From assembly GCA_036518955.1 (NCBI GenBank), contig DATDMG010000489.1:1-25472 (forward strand): a stretch of 25,472 nucleotides of DNA, written 5' to 3'. The stretch is from DATDMG01 sp036518955. Lineage in GTDB: Bacteria; Actinomycetota; Actinomycetes; Actinomycetales; Kineosporiaceae. The translations under genes were made by a program, and so were the position numbers. How positions within the stretch are numbered: position 1 is the first letter of the stretch; every line of letters begins with the position of its first letter. Shown here one piece after another: positions 15,922 to 24,132 of this stretch. The notes below the pieces were generated by a model. The model saw only the letters and a list, made by a program, of their open reading frames with translations, made no database searches and was not told where the DNA came from.

Positions 15922-16134
15922 ATGACCGACCAGTCCCGCCAGCCCGCCGCCCGGCCGGCCCCGGACCCCGCCGCGGACCCCGCCGCGGACCACGCCGCGG
16001 ACCACGCCGCGGACCCCGCCACGGACCCCGCCACGGACGCGGCCCTGGAGGACGTGGAGTTCCTGGACGACATCGACTTCACCCTCGAGGACGTCGAGAG
16101 CCAGATCGCGCCGCTGGCCCTGGCCTGGACCTGA
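15922..16134 (+). CDS. Putative RiPP/scaffold precursor peptide (70 aa)
   Basis: ATG 15922 follows AAGGAG with 6 bases spacing. The peptide begins MTDQSRQPAARPAP, then has six four-residue repeats D-P/H-A-A/T (residues 15-38). A strongly acidic, hydrophobic tail follows, with LEDVEFLDDIDFTLEDVE, and the end is SQIAPLALAWT. There is no Cys, and the last 32 residues hold only one Ser and two Thr. An acidic leader with LEDVE/FTLEDV-like text next to a LanB-type gene is what precursor peptides look like. Lack of Cys argues against lanthionine or thiazole products; a C-terminal AWT fits better with a scaffold to which amino acids are added. It sits between an FMN reductase and a TPR protein, both on the same strand. 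No precursor family can be named from memory. Confidence 0.72.
   Translation: MTDQSRQPAARPAPDPAADPAADHAADHAADPATDPATDAALEDVEFLDDIDFTLEDVESQIAPLALAWT
15964..16035 (+). repeat. Six tandem 12-bp repeats inside the precursor gene
   Basis: Units of 12 bases begin at 15964, 15976, 15988, 16000, 16012 and 16024, each of the form GAC-CCC/CAC-GCC-GCG/ACG. They come as three identical pairs, so the array probably grew by duplication of units. They encode D-P-A-A, D-H-A-A and D-P-A-T, an unstructured acidic spacer. Repeat number may vary between strains. Confidence 0.9.
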
Positions 16135-16137
16135 GGC

Positions 16138-16168
16138 GGGCCGGTCGCTCATCTCCTGGGCCCGGCCC
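16138..16168 (+). terminator. Hairpin directly after the precursor gene (possible attenuator)
   Basis: GGGCCGG (16138-16144) and CCGGCCC (16162-16168) pair around a 17-base loop, starting 4 bases after the precursor stop. There is no T run. Such a hairpin between a precursor gene and its enzymes often allows more precursor message than enzyme message by partial termination or mRNA protection. That role is inferred. Confidence 0.4.
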
Positions 16169-16201
16169 ACATCCAGCTCCCTCGACCGGAAGGCACCCGC
16201 G

Positions 16202-18031
16202 ATGGCTACCGCAGTCGGAAACGACCACGCAACCCTGCTCGACCGTCCGCCGCGGGCAGCTCTCGAGGTCGACCTCGCGACCGGGCCGGCGTCGAGCTTC
16301 GCCGGCCTCCGCCGGCTGATCGCCGCCCTGGGCGAGGTCGGCGCGTCGTTCGGCGACCTGGCCGATCGGTACCCGACCGAATGGGCCCACCTGACCCGCC
16401 CCGGTGACGACACCCGCGCGGCGTTGGCGGACCTGGCGCTGCCGGCGTCCGAACGCCGGCTGCACCGGGAGTCGGAGCAGACGTTCCGGGTGTTGTCGGT
16501 AGCGGCCGCCGCGGTGTGCCGGGGTTCCCAGGACCTGGGCAAGCCCGTCGTCCTGCGTGGTGTGGGGTGCACGGATCTGGCCAGCCTGCGTGGCGTCGTG
16601 CGCGCGAGGGAGTACGCGGCGGCGACCGGTGTCGGCCGGCTGTCGGTGCCGGCGGCCGACGCGGTGCGGGTGTGGCGGCCGCTGGCCGAGGCGGCGGACA
16701 CCCGCGAGGAGAGGGCGCGGAGTCTGCGCGCCCTCGGTATCGAGGTGCGGCCCGCGGGCCTCCAGGTGATGCCCGGCTCGGCCCCGACCCCAGCGGACCG
16801 AGCAGGTGATGCCCGGCTGTTCGCGGTCGTCATGGATCGCTCCGCGGACCCCGTCGAGCGGCTCGGCGCGGCCCTGGCGTACTGCCGCGCCGCGTTCTAC
16901 TCGACCAACTGGGAGGGCATGGCCGCCGTGGCCGCGGTGACCCTGCCGCTCGCCGCCCGGCTGACCCCGCCGGAGCTGAAGCGGCTGGTCGCGGCCGGTT
17001 CCGGGCCGGACGCCCGGCTCGGAATCGAGGCGGACGACCAGGCCATCGAGTTCGAGCCGGCGCTGCTGCGCCTCCCCGGCGACGTGCGGGCCTACCTGCA
17101 GAAGATCCTCGGGATCCAGGCGTCCCTGCGCGGCCGGCACGATGAGGCGCTGGGCTGGTTCCGTCAGATGCGCCGGCTGACGGGCTCGGTGTCGGGGGAA
17201 CTGCGTGCCCAGTCGCACCTGTACGCCGCGCTGACGCTGACCAAGCGCCAGCACCGGATCGCGGACGCCGTCGCCGAACTCGAGGCGGGCTTCGACGTCG
17301 CGCGCCCCCGGCACGGCGAGCCGGTCTCGATGCGCCGGGAGCGCGGCTGGCTGCACAACCTGCGCGGTCTGACCTACTTCGGGGCCGGAGGGCTCCTTCC
17401 GGCGCTGGAGCAGGAACGGCAGGCGCTGACCTGTGTCGAGGGGTTGACGGATCCGAGTTCGGTGCACCTGAGGGTCAACCTCGTGTCGAACGTGAGCGTG
17501 CTGCAGGAGACGGCGGGCAAGCCGATGCAGGCGCTGCGCACCTGGAATCGGTTCCGGCAGGAATTCCCAGGGGCCGACGCGAGGTTCGCCAAGCACCACG
17601 CCTACCGCGCCGGGGCGCTGCTCGTGCAGGCGGGGGAGGTCGACGCCGGGCTGGGGCGGGTGACCGAATCGCTGCACTGGTGCGTGCGCACCGCCGACGA
17701 CTTCCACGAGTTCGAGATCCGCGCCGAGCTGGGCACCCTTGCACTGGTGCGGGAACGGCGGGCCGAGGCGGTCGAGCACTTCGCCGCGGCGTCCCGGGCC
17801 GGGTCGAGGCTCGGAGACCCCTACCGGATGGCCCTCGCCGCGGTCGGCTCGGCCGCCGCCGCGGGCGGGTCGACCGACGTGGGCACCGCCGCGTGCGCCC
17901 GTCACAGCACCACCCAGCTCGATCGGGCGGCCGCGCTGCTGGCTGGTTGCGGCGCGGGCGCGGACCCGGTCTCGCTCCTGCCGCGCCTGCGCACCAAGCT
18001 GAACCGACCCTTCGACATGATCAATATCTGA
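16202..18031 (+). CDS. Tetratricopeptide-repeat protein of the RiPP-like cluster
   Basis: This 609-aa soluble protein is largely alpha-helical. Residues about 280-560 contain repeated helical pairs with TPR spacing, for example LGIQASLRGRHDEALGWFRQ, LYAALTLTKRQHRIADAVAE, LRGLTYFGAGGLLPALEQER and LGTLALVRERRAEAVEHFAA. The N-terminal 150 residues (SERRLHRESEQTFRVLSVAA, then VLRGVGCTDLASLRGVVRAR) form a separate domain I do not recognise. There is no signal peptide, membrane helix, DNA-binding domain or nucleotide motif. Its position between the precursor and the LanB-type gene suggests a protein- or peptide-binding scaffold for the modification machinery, which is inference. GGAAGG lies 8 bases before ATG 16202. 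The 158 bases after it show no gene. Confidence 0.7.
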   Translation: MATAVGNDHATLLDRPPRAALEVDLATGPASSFAGLRRLIAALGEVGASFGDLADRYPTEWAHLTRPGDDTRAALADLALPASERRLHRESEQTFRVLSVAAAAVCRGSQDLGKPVVLRGVGCTDLASLRGVVRAREYAAATGVGRLSVPAADAVRVWRPLAEAADTREERARSLRALGIEVRPAGLQVMPGSAPTPADRAGDARLFAVVMDRSADPVERLGAALAYCRAAFYSTNWEGMAAVAAVTLPLAARLTPPELKRLVAAGSGPDARLGIEADDQAIEFEPALLRLPGDVRAYLQKILGIQASLRGRHDEALGWFRQMRRLTGSVSGELRAQSHLYAALTLTKRQHRIADAVAELEAGFDVARPRHGEPVSMRRERGWLHNLRGLTYFGAGGLLPALEQERQALTCVEGLTDPSSVHLRVNLVSNVSVLQETAGKPMQALRTWNRFRQEFPGADARFAKHHAYRAGALLVQAGEVDAGLGRVTESLHWCVRTADDFHEFEIRAELGTLALVRERRAEAVEHFAAASRAGSRLGDPYRMALAAVGSAAAAGGSTDVGTAACARHSTTQLDRAAALLAGCGAGADPVSLLPRLRTKLNRPFDMINI

Positions 18032-18189
18032 TGCCCGCCGGACGTCGACGTCCCGTCCTGGCGGCTGGTTCCCCACCTGCCGCTCCGGCGGGCGGGCTTC
18101 AACGTGGAGATCTTGGTGGCCATGGCCGGCCCGGCGGTGTCGTCTCGCCCGGTCTGCCGTCCCGCCGCCCGCTCGACCGGAGGACTGGC

Positions 18190-20709
18190 ATGACGGCGTC
18201 CGTTACCGACGCACCGGGGTCCGCCGCCCTCGCCGGCGCCCTGACAGGCCCCGGCTCGGACCTCGACACCCCGGGCACGCCGAGGACGTGGCACCTCGGG
18301 CGCGTCTTCGTGCTGCGGCATGCCGGGTTCCCGTTCGACTGGGTCGAGGAGCTCGGCGGGCCGGTGGAGCTGCTGCAGGCCGCCGAGACGTTGCTGGACG
18401 CCGAGGACGCGCTGCTGGGTTGCCTGGCCGGCAGCGGGCAGGCGGCGCAGCGCCTGCGCGCTGACGTGCACGCCCTGCGTGTGGACGCCGTCCCCACCCA
18501 GCCTCGCCCGGGGGTGCTGCCCGCCGCCCGGGCCGGCTGGGCCGCCCGGCACGCCCGCTGGGTCGACGCCGTCACCGCCTACCTGGAGGCCTTCGCCGCC
18601 GCGGACGCCGCCGCTGACGCGGTCCTTCGCGCGGTGCTGCGCCGGCCCCGGCTGCAGGAGGCGGTCTTCGGGTCCAACCCGTCGGTGTACCGGAACATGT
18701 TGGTTCCGTTCGTGGCCGGGACCGGCCCGCTCACCTCTCGGTGGCGTCGTGCCCGGCGCCAGCTCTACACCTATGTGCAGCGGCTGTGTGCGAAGAACGA
18801 GACGGTGAGCTTCTTCGGGCCGATGGCCTACGGGCACGTGGTCCCGGACGACGCCGTCCCGGACAGTGGGGTCCGGCTGCACACCGACCTGCCCCGCCGG
18901 CGGAAGGTGTTCCTCAGCTACTGGGCGGCCCTCGAGGTGGCGGCGGCGGTGGGGCGCGACGCCCAGTTGCGGCCGGTGCTCCCCCTGCGGCGCACCGGCG
19001 TCCGGCTGCGACCCGGCGTCCCCGGCTGGCTCGATGAGGCCCGCTGGGCGGAGGTGCTCGGGCCGGACGGGGCGAACCTGACGGCTGTCGCGGCCGCCAC
19101 CGGCGTCCCGCTGCGCGAGGCGACCACCCGGGTGGTGCCGCTGGTGGGGTGCGCCTACCTGGAGTTCGGGCTGGCCCCCGCGCCCGACGAGCTGGAGCCG
19201 TTGCCGCCGATGGTGTCCGCGCTTCGCGCGGTCCCCGGCCCGGCCGCCGCCGCGTGGGCAGACCGGCTGGACGCGTTGCAGGGACTGATCGAGGAGGTCG
19301 AGCGCAGCCCCTTCCCGGCCCGGATCCACGCCGTCGCCCGCCTCGAGGCAGCCTTCAGCGAGATCACCGGGACGTCGGCCCGCCGCGGAGCGGGTGCGGT
19401 GTACGCCGACCGTGCGGTGTACTACGAGGAGTGCTCCTCTCCCTTCGCGCTGCAGGTGGGCGAGCGCGTCGCCGCCCGCTGGGCGCAGCAGGTCACGGCG
19501 GCGTTGGAGGTGTCCGTCGCGCACGGGGCGCACAGCCAGCAGCAGGCCGCGGAGCAGGTGGTCGCCGTCCTGAGGGCGGACGGCGCGAACACCGGCGAGA
19601 TCAGCCTGAGCCGGTACGGCGAGCTGCTGCAGGCAGGGTTCGCGCCGCGCAGAAGGCGCTTCGAACCCCCGCACGCCGCCGTCCGCGGGGCGGCCGACTG
19701 GCGCGCGGAGGTGGCCGCCCTGCTCCGGCACGCGGCCGACCTGCGCGGCGACCGGTACGCGGTGGTCGACCTGTGCCCTCAAGCCGCTGCTGTCGAGCAC
19801 CTGGGCAGCAGCCGGCTGGTGCTCAGTCGCTGCCATCACCACCTGCTGACCGAGGGCTGGCTGGGCACCATGCACCGGCCGGACGGGGGGACGGAGGCGT
19901 TCGGCGCGGACGCCGCCGGCTGGGCCGCCCGGCATCCGGGCGTGGTGGCCCTGGACGTCGGCCGCCGCAACAAGGGCTGGTACCGGTTCCCCGGCCGCCG
20001 GGTGGCGTTGCGGCGTCCGTGCGCAGCGGACGTCGGCGACCCCCGATTGCTGCGCCCGGACGACGTCAGGGTCCGGTACGGCTCACCGGCGCCCGGCCCG
20101 GCCCTGGAGTGCTTCGATCCCGCCGGCCGAAGGATCGCGCTCTACCTGCCGCTGAGCGACCTGGTGAAGTACCCGCCGTTCGCGGCGCTGTCGCACCCGC
20201 AGGTGCTGCACGCGACCTTCCGGGGCGGCAGCGGGTCGCCCGAGGTGGTCGTCGGCGGGGCGCTGTACCAGCGGCCACGCCGGGTGCTGGACACCGCGGC
20301 CCTGGCGGAGGCCTCGGCCGCCGCCTGGTTCCTGCTGATGCGGCGCACCGCCCGATGGCATCCGGGCGAGCGGTTCCTGTTCGCCCGCACCGAGCGCGAA
20401 CGCAAGCCCTACCTGCTGGACCTGGCGTCGGTCCTGGCGGCCGACCTGTTGGCGCACGTCGCCTCGGGCGGCGTCCAGGTGCTCGCCGAGCCGATGCGAC
20501 CCGGTCCGACCCAGCTGTGGCTGCGTGACGCGCAGGGTCGCCGCTACACCAGTGAGTTGCGCGTGCAGGTGGTGGGGCGGGACGTCGCCACCGCCTCCGG
20601 GCCGGTCACCACGGCTGGCACCGATCACGTGGTGAGCGCACCCGCGCCGGTGCTGCCCGCTGCGACATCTCCGGAGAGGAGCTCGGATGTCCACCTCTAC
20701 TCGCTGTGA
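18190..20709 (+). CDS. LanB-type glutamylation-domain protein, possibly a PEARL (peptide aminoacyl-tRNA ligase)
   Basis: This 839-aa protein matches the lantibiotic dehydratase N-terminal domain throughout. It has SNPSVYRNM near 164-172, KNETVSFFGP at 202-211, YADRAVYYEEC from Tyr405, RKPYLLDL from Arg738 and an ending RRYTSELRVQ (YTSELR 786-791). The protein stops about 48 residues later, so the C-terminal elimination domain (SpaB_C) of full LanB enzymes (about 1000 aa) is missing, and no separate one is present nearby. LanB proteins of this shape either glutamylate Ser/Thr with Glu-tRNA with elimination by a partner (thiopeptides), or are PEARLs that add an amino acid to a peptide C-terminus. 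A Cys-free precursor and flavoenzymes favour the second. ATG 18190 follows CGGAGGACTGGC; the next gene overlaps the end by 23 bases. Confidence 0.85.
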   Translation: MTASVTDAPGSAALAGALTGPGSDLDTPGTPRTWHLGRVFVLRHAGFPFDWVEELGGPVELLQAAETLLDAEDALLGCLAGSGQAAQRLRADVHALRVDAVPTQPRPGVLPAARAGWAARHARWVDAVTAYLEAFAAADAAADAVLRAVLRRPRLQEAVFGSNPSVYRNMLVPFVAGTGPLTSRWRRARRQLYTYVQRLCAKNETVSFFGPMAYGHVVPDDAVPDSGVRLHTDLPRRRKVFLSYWAALEVAAAVGRDAQLRPVLPLRRTGVRLRPGVPGWLDEARWAEVLGPDGANLTAVAAATGVPLREATTRVVPLVGCAYLEFGLAPAPDELEPLPPMVSALRAVPGPAAAAWADRLDALQGLIEEVERSPFPARIHAVARLEAAFSEITGTSARRGAGAVYADRAVYYEECSSPFALQVGERVAARWAQQVTAALEVSVAHGAHSQQQAAEQVVAVLRADGANTGEISLSRYGELLQAGFAPRRRRFEPPHAAVRGAADWRAEVAALLRHAADLRGDRYAVVDLCPQAAAVEHLGSSRLVLSRCHHHLLTEGWLGTMHRPDGGTEAFGADAAGWAARHPGVVALDVGRRNKGWYRFPGRRVALRRPCAADVGDPRLLRPDDVRVRYGSPAPGPALECFDPAGRRIALYLPLSDLVKYPPFAALSHPQVLHATFRGGSGSPEVVVGGALYQRPRRVLDTAALAEASAAAWFLLMRRTARWHPGERFLFARTERERKPYLLDLASVLAADLLAHVASGGVQVLAEPMRPGPTQLWLRDAQGRRYTSELRVQVVGRDVATASGPVTTAGTDHVVSAPAPVLPAATSPERSSDVHLYSL

Positions 20710-21802
20710 GTACGTCGTCGTCGGGGGTGGCCTGCTGGGAGCCTGCCTGGCCGAGGAGCTGGCCGGCCAGGGGCGGGAGGTGCTCGTGCTGGACGCCGGC
20801 TCTCACCCCGGCCACGCCACCGGGGTCGCCGCCGGGGTCGCCGTCCCCTCCCTGCGCTATGCCAAGGACGAGGCCTTCCACGGCTGGCTCGCCCGGGCCG
20901 GCGCGACGCTGGAGGCCGACATCGCCCGGCTGGAGCCGCAGCACGGCGCCTTCAGCCTGACCCGACCCGTGCTGCGCCTGCTGCGCGCCGCCGACCTCGC
21001 CGCGCTGCCCGGCTGCGCGGCGATCGGTGAGCCGGCGACGTCCGCCGACCTCGACACCCTGGTGCCCGGGCTGGTCCTGCGGCCGGACGAACAGCCCTGG
21101 CTGATGCCGGGCGGCCTGAGCGTCGACGGGCCCGCCTACCTGCGCGCCGTGCGCAGTTCCGCGATCGCCGCCGGGACGCTGTGGTGGCAGCAGCGGCAGG
21201 TGACCGGGCTGCACGAGCGCGAGGACGGGGTGGGCGTGTACTGCGCGGACGGGACGAGCATCGACGCGGACCGGGTGGTGGTCACCGCGGGCGCCTGGAC
21301 CGGTAAGTTGACCGGGGTGCCGGTGACGCCCCAGCGAGGCCAGCTGGTCCTCCTGCGGGCGCCCGCGGTGCAACTGCGCTGCATCGTGTCCAGCCGGCTC
21401 TACCTCGCACCTACCCCGGACGGCGGCCTGCTCGCCGGGGCCACCGAGGAGAGGGCCGGCTTCGACGACCGGACGACGGCCGGGTCGGTCGCCGGCATCC
21501 TCGGGTTCGCGATGCGCGCGCTGCCGCAGCTGGCCGACGCGACCGTGGTCGCCGCGCGGGCGGGCCTGCGCCCGGTGTCCGCGACGGGCCGTCCGCTGGT
21601 GGGCCGGGTCCCGGGCCGCAGCCGGGTGTACGTGGCGAGCGGGCACGCCGGGCACGGCCTGGTCTCTGCCCGGGCGACGGCCCAGGGCGCCGCCTCCGGG
21701 CTGCTGCACGGGGCCTGGCACACCCTGCCCGAGGAGTTCTGCCCTGGTCGCGGCGCGGCGGCCGCCCCCGGGCCGGTCAGGGTCGCGGCCGGGAGCCGGT
21801 GA
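20687..21802 (+). CDS. FAD-dependent amino-acid oxidase (DAO/glycine oxidase-like)
   Basis: This 371-aa protein is of the DAO family (PF01266). The FAD-binding motif G-G-G-L-L-G is at residues 13-18 with the acidic strand end LVLDAGSHPG. Other family marks are VTAGAWTGKL, PQRGQLVLL, the substrate-site segment YLAPTPDGGLLAGATEE then AGFD, AGLRPVSATGRPLVG, and a closing SGHAGHGLVSA. The closest relatives I know are ThiO-type glycine oxidases, which turn glycine to glyoxylate and ammonia. No thiamine genes are here, so a role on a peptide- or tRNA-derived amino acid is more likely. ATG 20687 lies inside the end of the LanB gene (23-bp overlap) with GAGAGGAG upstream, so translation is coupled. 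A tail of about 20 residues is Ala/Pro-rich. Confidence 0.85.
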   Translation: MSTSTRCEYVVVGGGLLGACLAEELAGQGREVLVLDAGSHPGHATGVAAGVAVPSLRYAKDEAFHGWLARAGATLEADIARLEPQHGAFSLTRPVLRLLRAADLAALPGCAAIGEPATSADLDTLVPGLVLRPDEQPWLMPGGLSVDGPAYLRAVRSSAIAAGTLWWQQRQVTGLHEREDGVGVYCADGTSIDADRVVVTAGAWTGKLTGVPVTPQRGQLVLLRAPAVQLRCIVSSRLYLAPTPDGGLLAGATEERAGFDDRTTAGSVAGILGFAMRALPQLADATVVAARAGLRPVSATGRPLVGRVPGRSRVYVASGHAGHGLVSARATAQGAASGLLHGAWHTLPEEFCPGRGAAAAPGPVRVAAGSR

Positions 21803-21812
21803 GGAGGACCGG

Positions 21813-21884
21813 ATGCGCATCGACCATGTGATCTGGGCTCGCGTCGCGTCGACGAGGTCCGGCGAGACGGAGGTCAGCCCGTGA
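21813..21884 (+). pseudogene. Stub of a VOC-family gene (23 codons)
   Basis: A very strong ribosome-binding site (GAGGAGGACCGG) precedes ATG 21813, and the frame reads MRIDHVIWARVASTRSGETE then VSP and stops. MRIDHVIWA is the usual opening of Glyoxalase-like/VOC proteins, whose strand then continues into an A-x-x-D-L helix; that continuation is absent. The stop TGA overlaps the next gene's GTG start as GTGA. I read it as a gene with its body deleted, leaving start and coupling intact. It might now serve only to couple translation. Confidence 0.6.
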
Positions 21885-23098
21885 CCGCGCCAGGCTGGGC
21901 CCGGCGCCGGGTCGTCGTGGTGGTCGGCGCCCGGCTGTCCGGGGCGGTGACCGCGCACGCCCTGGCCCCCTGGTCCGGGGACGTGCTGCTGGTGGAGCGC
22001 ACCGTTCCCGGCCGGTTCTGGCCCCAACAGGTCACCTGGGACCGGCGGGACAACCTGCTGTGGGCCGGGCTCGGCCTCCTGGACACGGTGCTCGGCTGTG
22101 GCGCGCCGCGCCTGCGCGGCCACACCCGGCGCACGATGGACAGCGGGCCGGACGGTGCCCCGGACGTCGTCGTGGAGTGCCGCTACCCGGACGACGACGA
22201 GTACTGCTACCGGATGAGCATCGCGCGGGAGGTGCTCGACCCGGCGCTGGCGGCACGAGCGGCGCAGCACGGCAACGTGCAGCTGCTGCGACCGGCCCGC
22301 GTGGTCTGCCCGCTGCTGGACGGCGGCCGGGTCCGCGGGGTCGTCGTCGAGCATCAGGGCGTGCGCGCCGAGGTGCCCGCCACCCTCGTGGTGCTCGCCG
22401 ACGGGCGACGTTCCCGGCTCCCGGGGCAGGTCGGCGCGCACGCCTACGACACGGTCGCCTCGCCCTGGTCCGCCATGCTGGCCTACCACCGGGGGCTGCC
22501 TCTGCCGGCCGACCACACCTGGTACACGCGGCGTCCCGGCAGCATGCTGATCGTCACGCCGACCGGCCCCGACCAGTGGTGCGTGGCGGCCGCGCTGCAC
22601 GCCGACCTGATCGCCGGTCAGGGCGGCCATCCGGTCCGCGTCTATCACCGGACCGTCGCCGCGGACCCGGTCGCCGGGCCGGCCGTCGCGGCCGGGACGG
22701 CGATGACGCCGGTGGGCGGGGCCACCCGGCTGGGCATGCACCGGCGCCCGATGGCCGGTCCGGGATGGTGCCTGGTCGGCGACAGCGGTCTGCACCTGGA
22801 TCCGATGTCCGCGCTCGGGGGTCACGCCGCCCTGGTCACGGCCCAGCTGCTGCAGGCACGCGTGGCCGACCTCGGCGGGGTGAGCGCCGACCCGACCCAC
22901 TACGCCGATCTGACCACCCGTCGCGACGCCCTGCTCCGCGGCGACTGGGAGGCCACCCGGCGCATCATCAGCAGCTACCAGCCCGCGCCGGAGGCCGTCG
23001 AGCGGGCCCGCCGGCTGGCCGGGGACCCCGCGGCGCTCGACGCCGACGTCCGCGCCCGGATGGGTCTGCCGGCCCGCGCCCCGGTGGTGGCCCGGTGA
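21881..23098 (+). CDS. FAD-dependent oxidoreductase of the aromatic-hydroxylase (PHBH) fold
   Basis: This 405-aa protein has an N-terminal dinucleotide motif VVVVVGARLSGA (Gly16 to Gly21). Its G-A-R variant is common in actinobacterial FAD monooxygenases. The D-G motif is ADGRRSRL (Asp174), and the third FAD motif is LVGDSGLHLDPMSALGGHAA (Asp301). That last pattern, with H-x-D-P, is typical of group A FAD oxygenases or dehydrogenases related to geranylgeranyl reductases and halogenases. No tryptophan-halogenase W-x-W-x-I-P motif is seen, so halogenation is unlikely. It may oxidise the modified residue on the scaffold peptide. GTG 21881 follows GACGGAGGTC with 7 bases spacing; the stop overlaps the next start as TGATG. 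Confidence 0.8.
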   Translation: MTAPGWARRRVVVVVGARLSGAVTAHALAPWSGDVLLVERTVPGRFWPQQVTWDRRDNLLWAGLGLLDTVLGCGAPRLRGHTRRTMDSGPDGAPDVVVECRYPDDDEYCYRMSIAREVLDPALAARAAQHGNVQLLRPARVVCPLLDGGRVRGVVVEHQGVRAEVPATLVVLADGRRSRLPGQVGAHAYDTVASPWSAMLAYHRGLPLPADHTWYTRRPGSMLIVTPTGPDQWCVAAALHADLIAGQGGHPVRVYHRTVAADPVAGPAVAAGTAMTPVGGATRLGMHRRPMAGPGWCLVGDSGLHLDPMSALGGHAALVTAQLLQARVADLGGVSADPTHYADLTTRRDALLRGDWEATRRIISSYQPAPEAVERARRLAGDPAALDADVRARMGLPARAPVVAR

Positions 23099-24132
23099 TG
23101 CCGGACCCGCAGCCGGCGGCCGACGTCGTGCGGCTGTACTGGTTCTGGCCGGAACGAGGTCGCCTGTCCACCCTGCTCGGGGACGAGGCGGTGTGGCGCA
23201 GTTACCGGAGGGCGGCCACGGCGGCCGGGCTGGAGCTGGACGTCATCAGCGTGGACGACGTCGACGTGCTGGCCCACCCCGACGCCCCGGTGGCGTACGT
23301 GCGCGGCGCGGCGGTCGACCCGGCGCGGGCCGCCTTCCACGCCAAGCTCTACACTTGGCCCCCGTTCGCCTCCGACGTGTGGCGCTCGCTGGCCACCTTC
23401 CAGACGCTCGCCCCGGCAGGCTACTTCAACCTGATCCGACCGGAGCTGAACCTGATCACCAACGACAAGGCCGCGACCCTGCTGCACCTGCGGACCGTGG
23501 ACGACGGATGGCTGACCACGCTGAGCATGCCCACCCGTGACCTGGACGTGTTGCGGGTGAGCCTGGCCGAGGTCGGACTGGGCTACCCGCTGGTGGTGAA
23601 GCCGGCGAACTGGGCGTCGGGCAACGGCGTGTCGATGGTCCACACCGAGGAGGACCTGTTCACCACGGTGCGGCTCGCCGGCGCGGCCGAGCTGACCGTG
23701 GTCGTGCAGCCCCTGATCGGCTCCGGGGCCTCGGGGCCTCCGGACGACGTCCGGGTCTACTGCGTCGAGGGTGCGGCGGTGGGCGCGCTGCGCCGTACCC
23801 CGCCCACCGGGCGGTTGGTGGCCAACATCACCGCGGGTGGCCGGGGTGAGCTGGTCGACGTCCCGGCGCCGCTGCGCCGCCGCGCCGAGGCGGTCGCTCG
23901 GTACCTGGACACGCCGTGGCTCGGGGTGGACTTCCTCGGCACGGACGGGACCTACTGGCTGTCCGAGGTGGAGATCGACGCCTGCGTGGGTCCGGTCACC
24001 AGCCGGCTGCCCGGGATGGCCGAGGTCCTGGCCCAGCGCTTCGCCGCGTACCGGGCCCGGTTCGACCGCTGGCTGGCCACCGAGGCATCCGCGACGGGCG
24101 ACCGGCCCACGGTGGTGGGAGCGCGCGGGTGA
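23098..24132 (+). CDS. ATP-grasp ligase (RimK-like)
   Basis: This 344-aa enzyme forms amide bonds from a carboxylate, ATP and an amine. The pre-ATP-grasp domain (1-115) opens VRLYWFWPERGRLSTLLGDE and is followed by LIRPELNLITNDKAATLLHL. The ATP-grasp fold has Lys168 in GYPLVVKPANWASGNG, the hinge VVVQPLI near 202-207, DDVRVYC (216-222), VANITAGGRGE (241-251) and the Mg-binding acidic pair Glu290/Glu292 in LSEVEID. It starts within the previous stop (TGATG) and is the last intact enzyme of the operon. In RiPP pathways such ligases join peptides, make macrolactams or release and cap products; which applies is unknown. A second ATP-grasp tail follows directly. Confidence 0.85.
   Translation: MPDPQPAADVVRLYWFWPERGRLSTLLGDEAVWRSYRRAATAAGLELDVISVDDVDVLAHPDAPVAYVRGAAVDPARAAFHAKLYTWPPFASDVWRSLATFQTLAPAGYFNLIRPELNLITNDKAATLLHLRTVDDGWLTTLSMPTRDLDVLRVSLAEVGLGYPLVVKPANWASGNGVSMVHTEEDLFTTVRLAGAAELTVVVQPLIGSGASGPPDDVRVYCVEGAAVGALRRTPPTGRLVANITAGGRGELVDVPAPLRRRAEAVARYLDTPWLGVDFLGTDGTYWLSEVEIDACVGPVTSRLPGMAEVLAQRFAAYRARFDRWLATEASATGDRPTVVGARG

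Noticed and set aside
16079..18076. 665-codon minus-strand open frame
   Set aside because: Shadow of the TPR gene, with composition typical of antisense frames.
20606..22900. 764-codon minus-strand open frame
   Set aside because: Shadow of the two FAD enzyme genes; no recognisable domain.
21881..23098. Flavin-dependent tryptophan halogenase
   Set aside because: The W-x-W-x-I-P motif is absent and the FAD motifs fit hydroxylase or reductase-type members.
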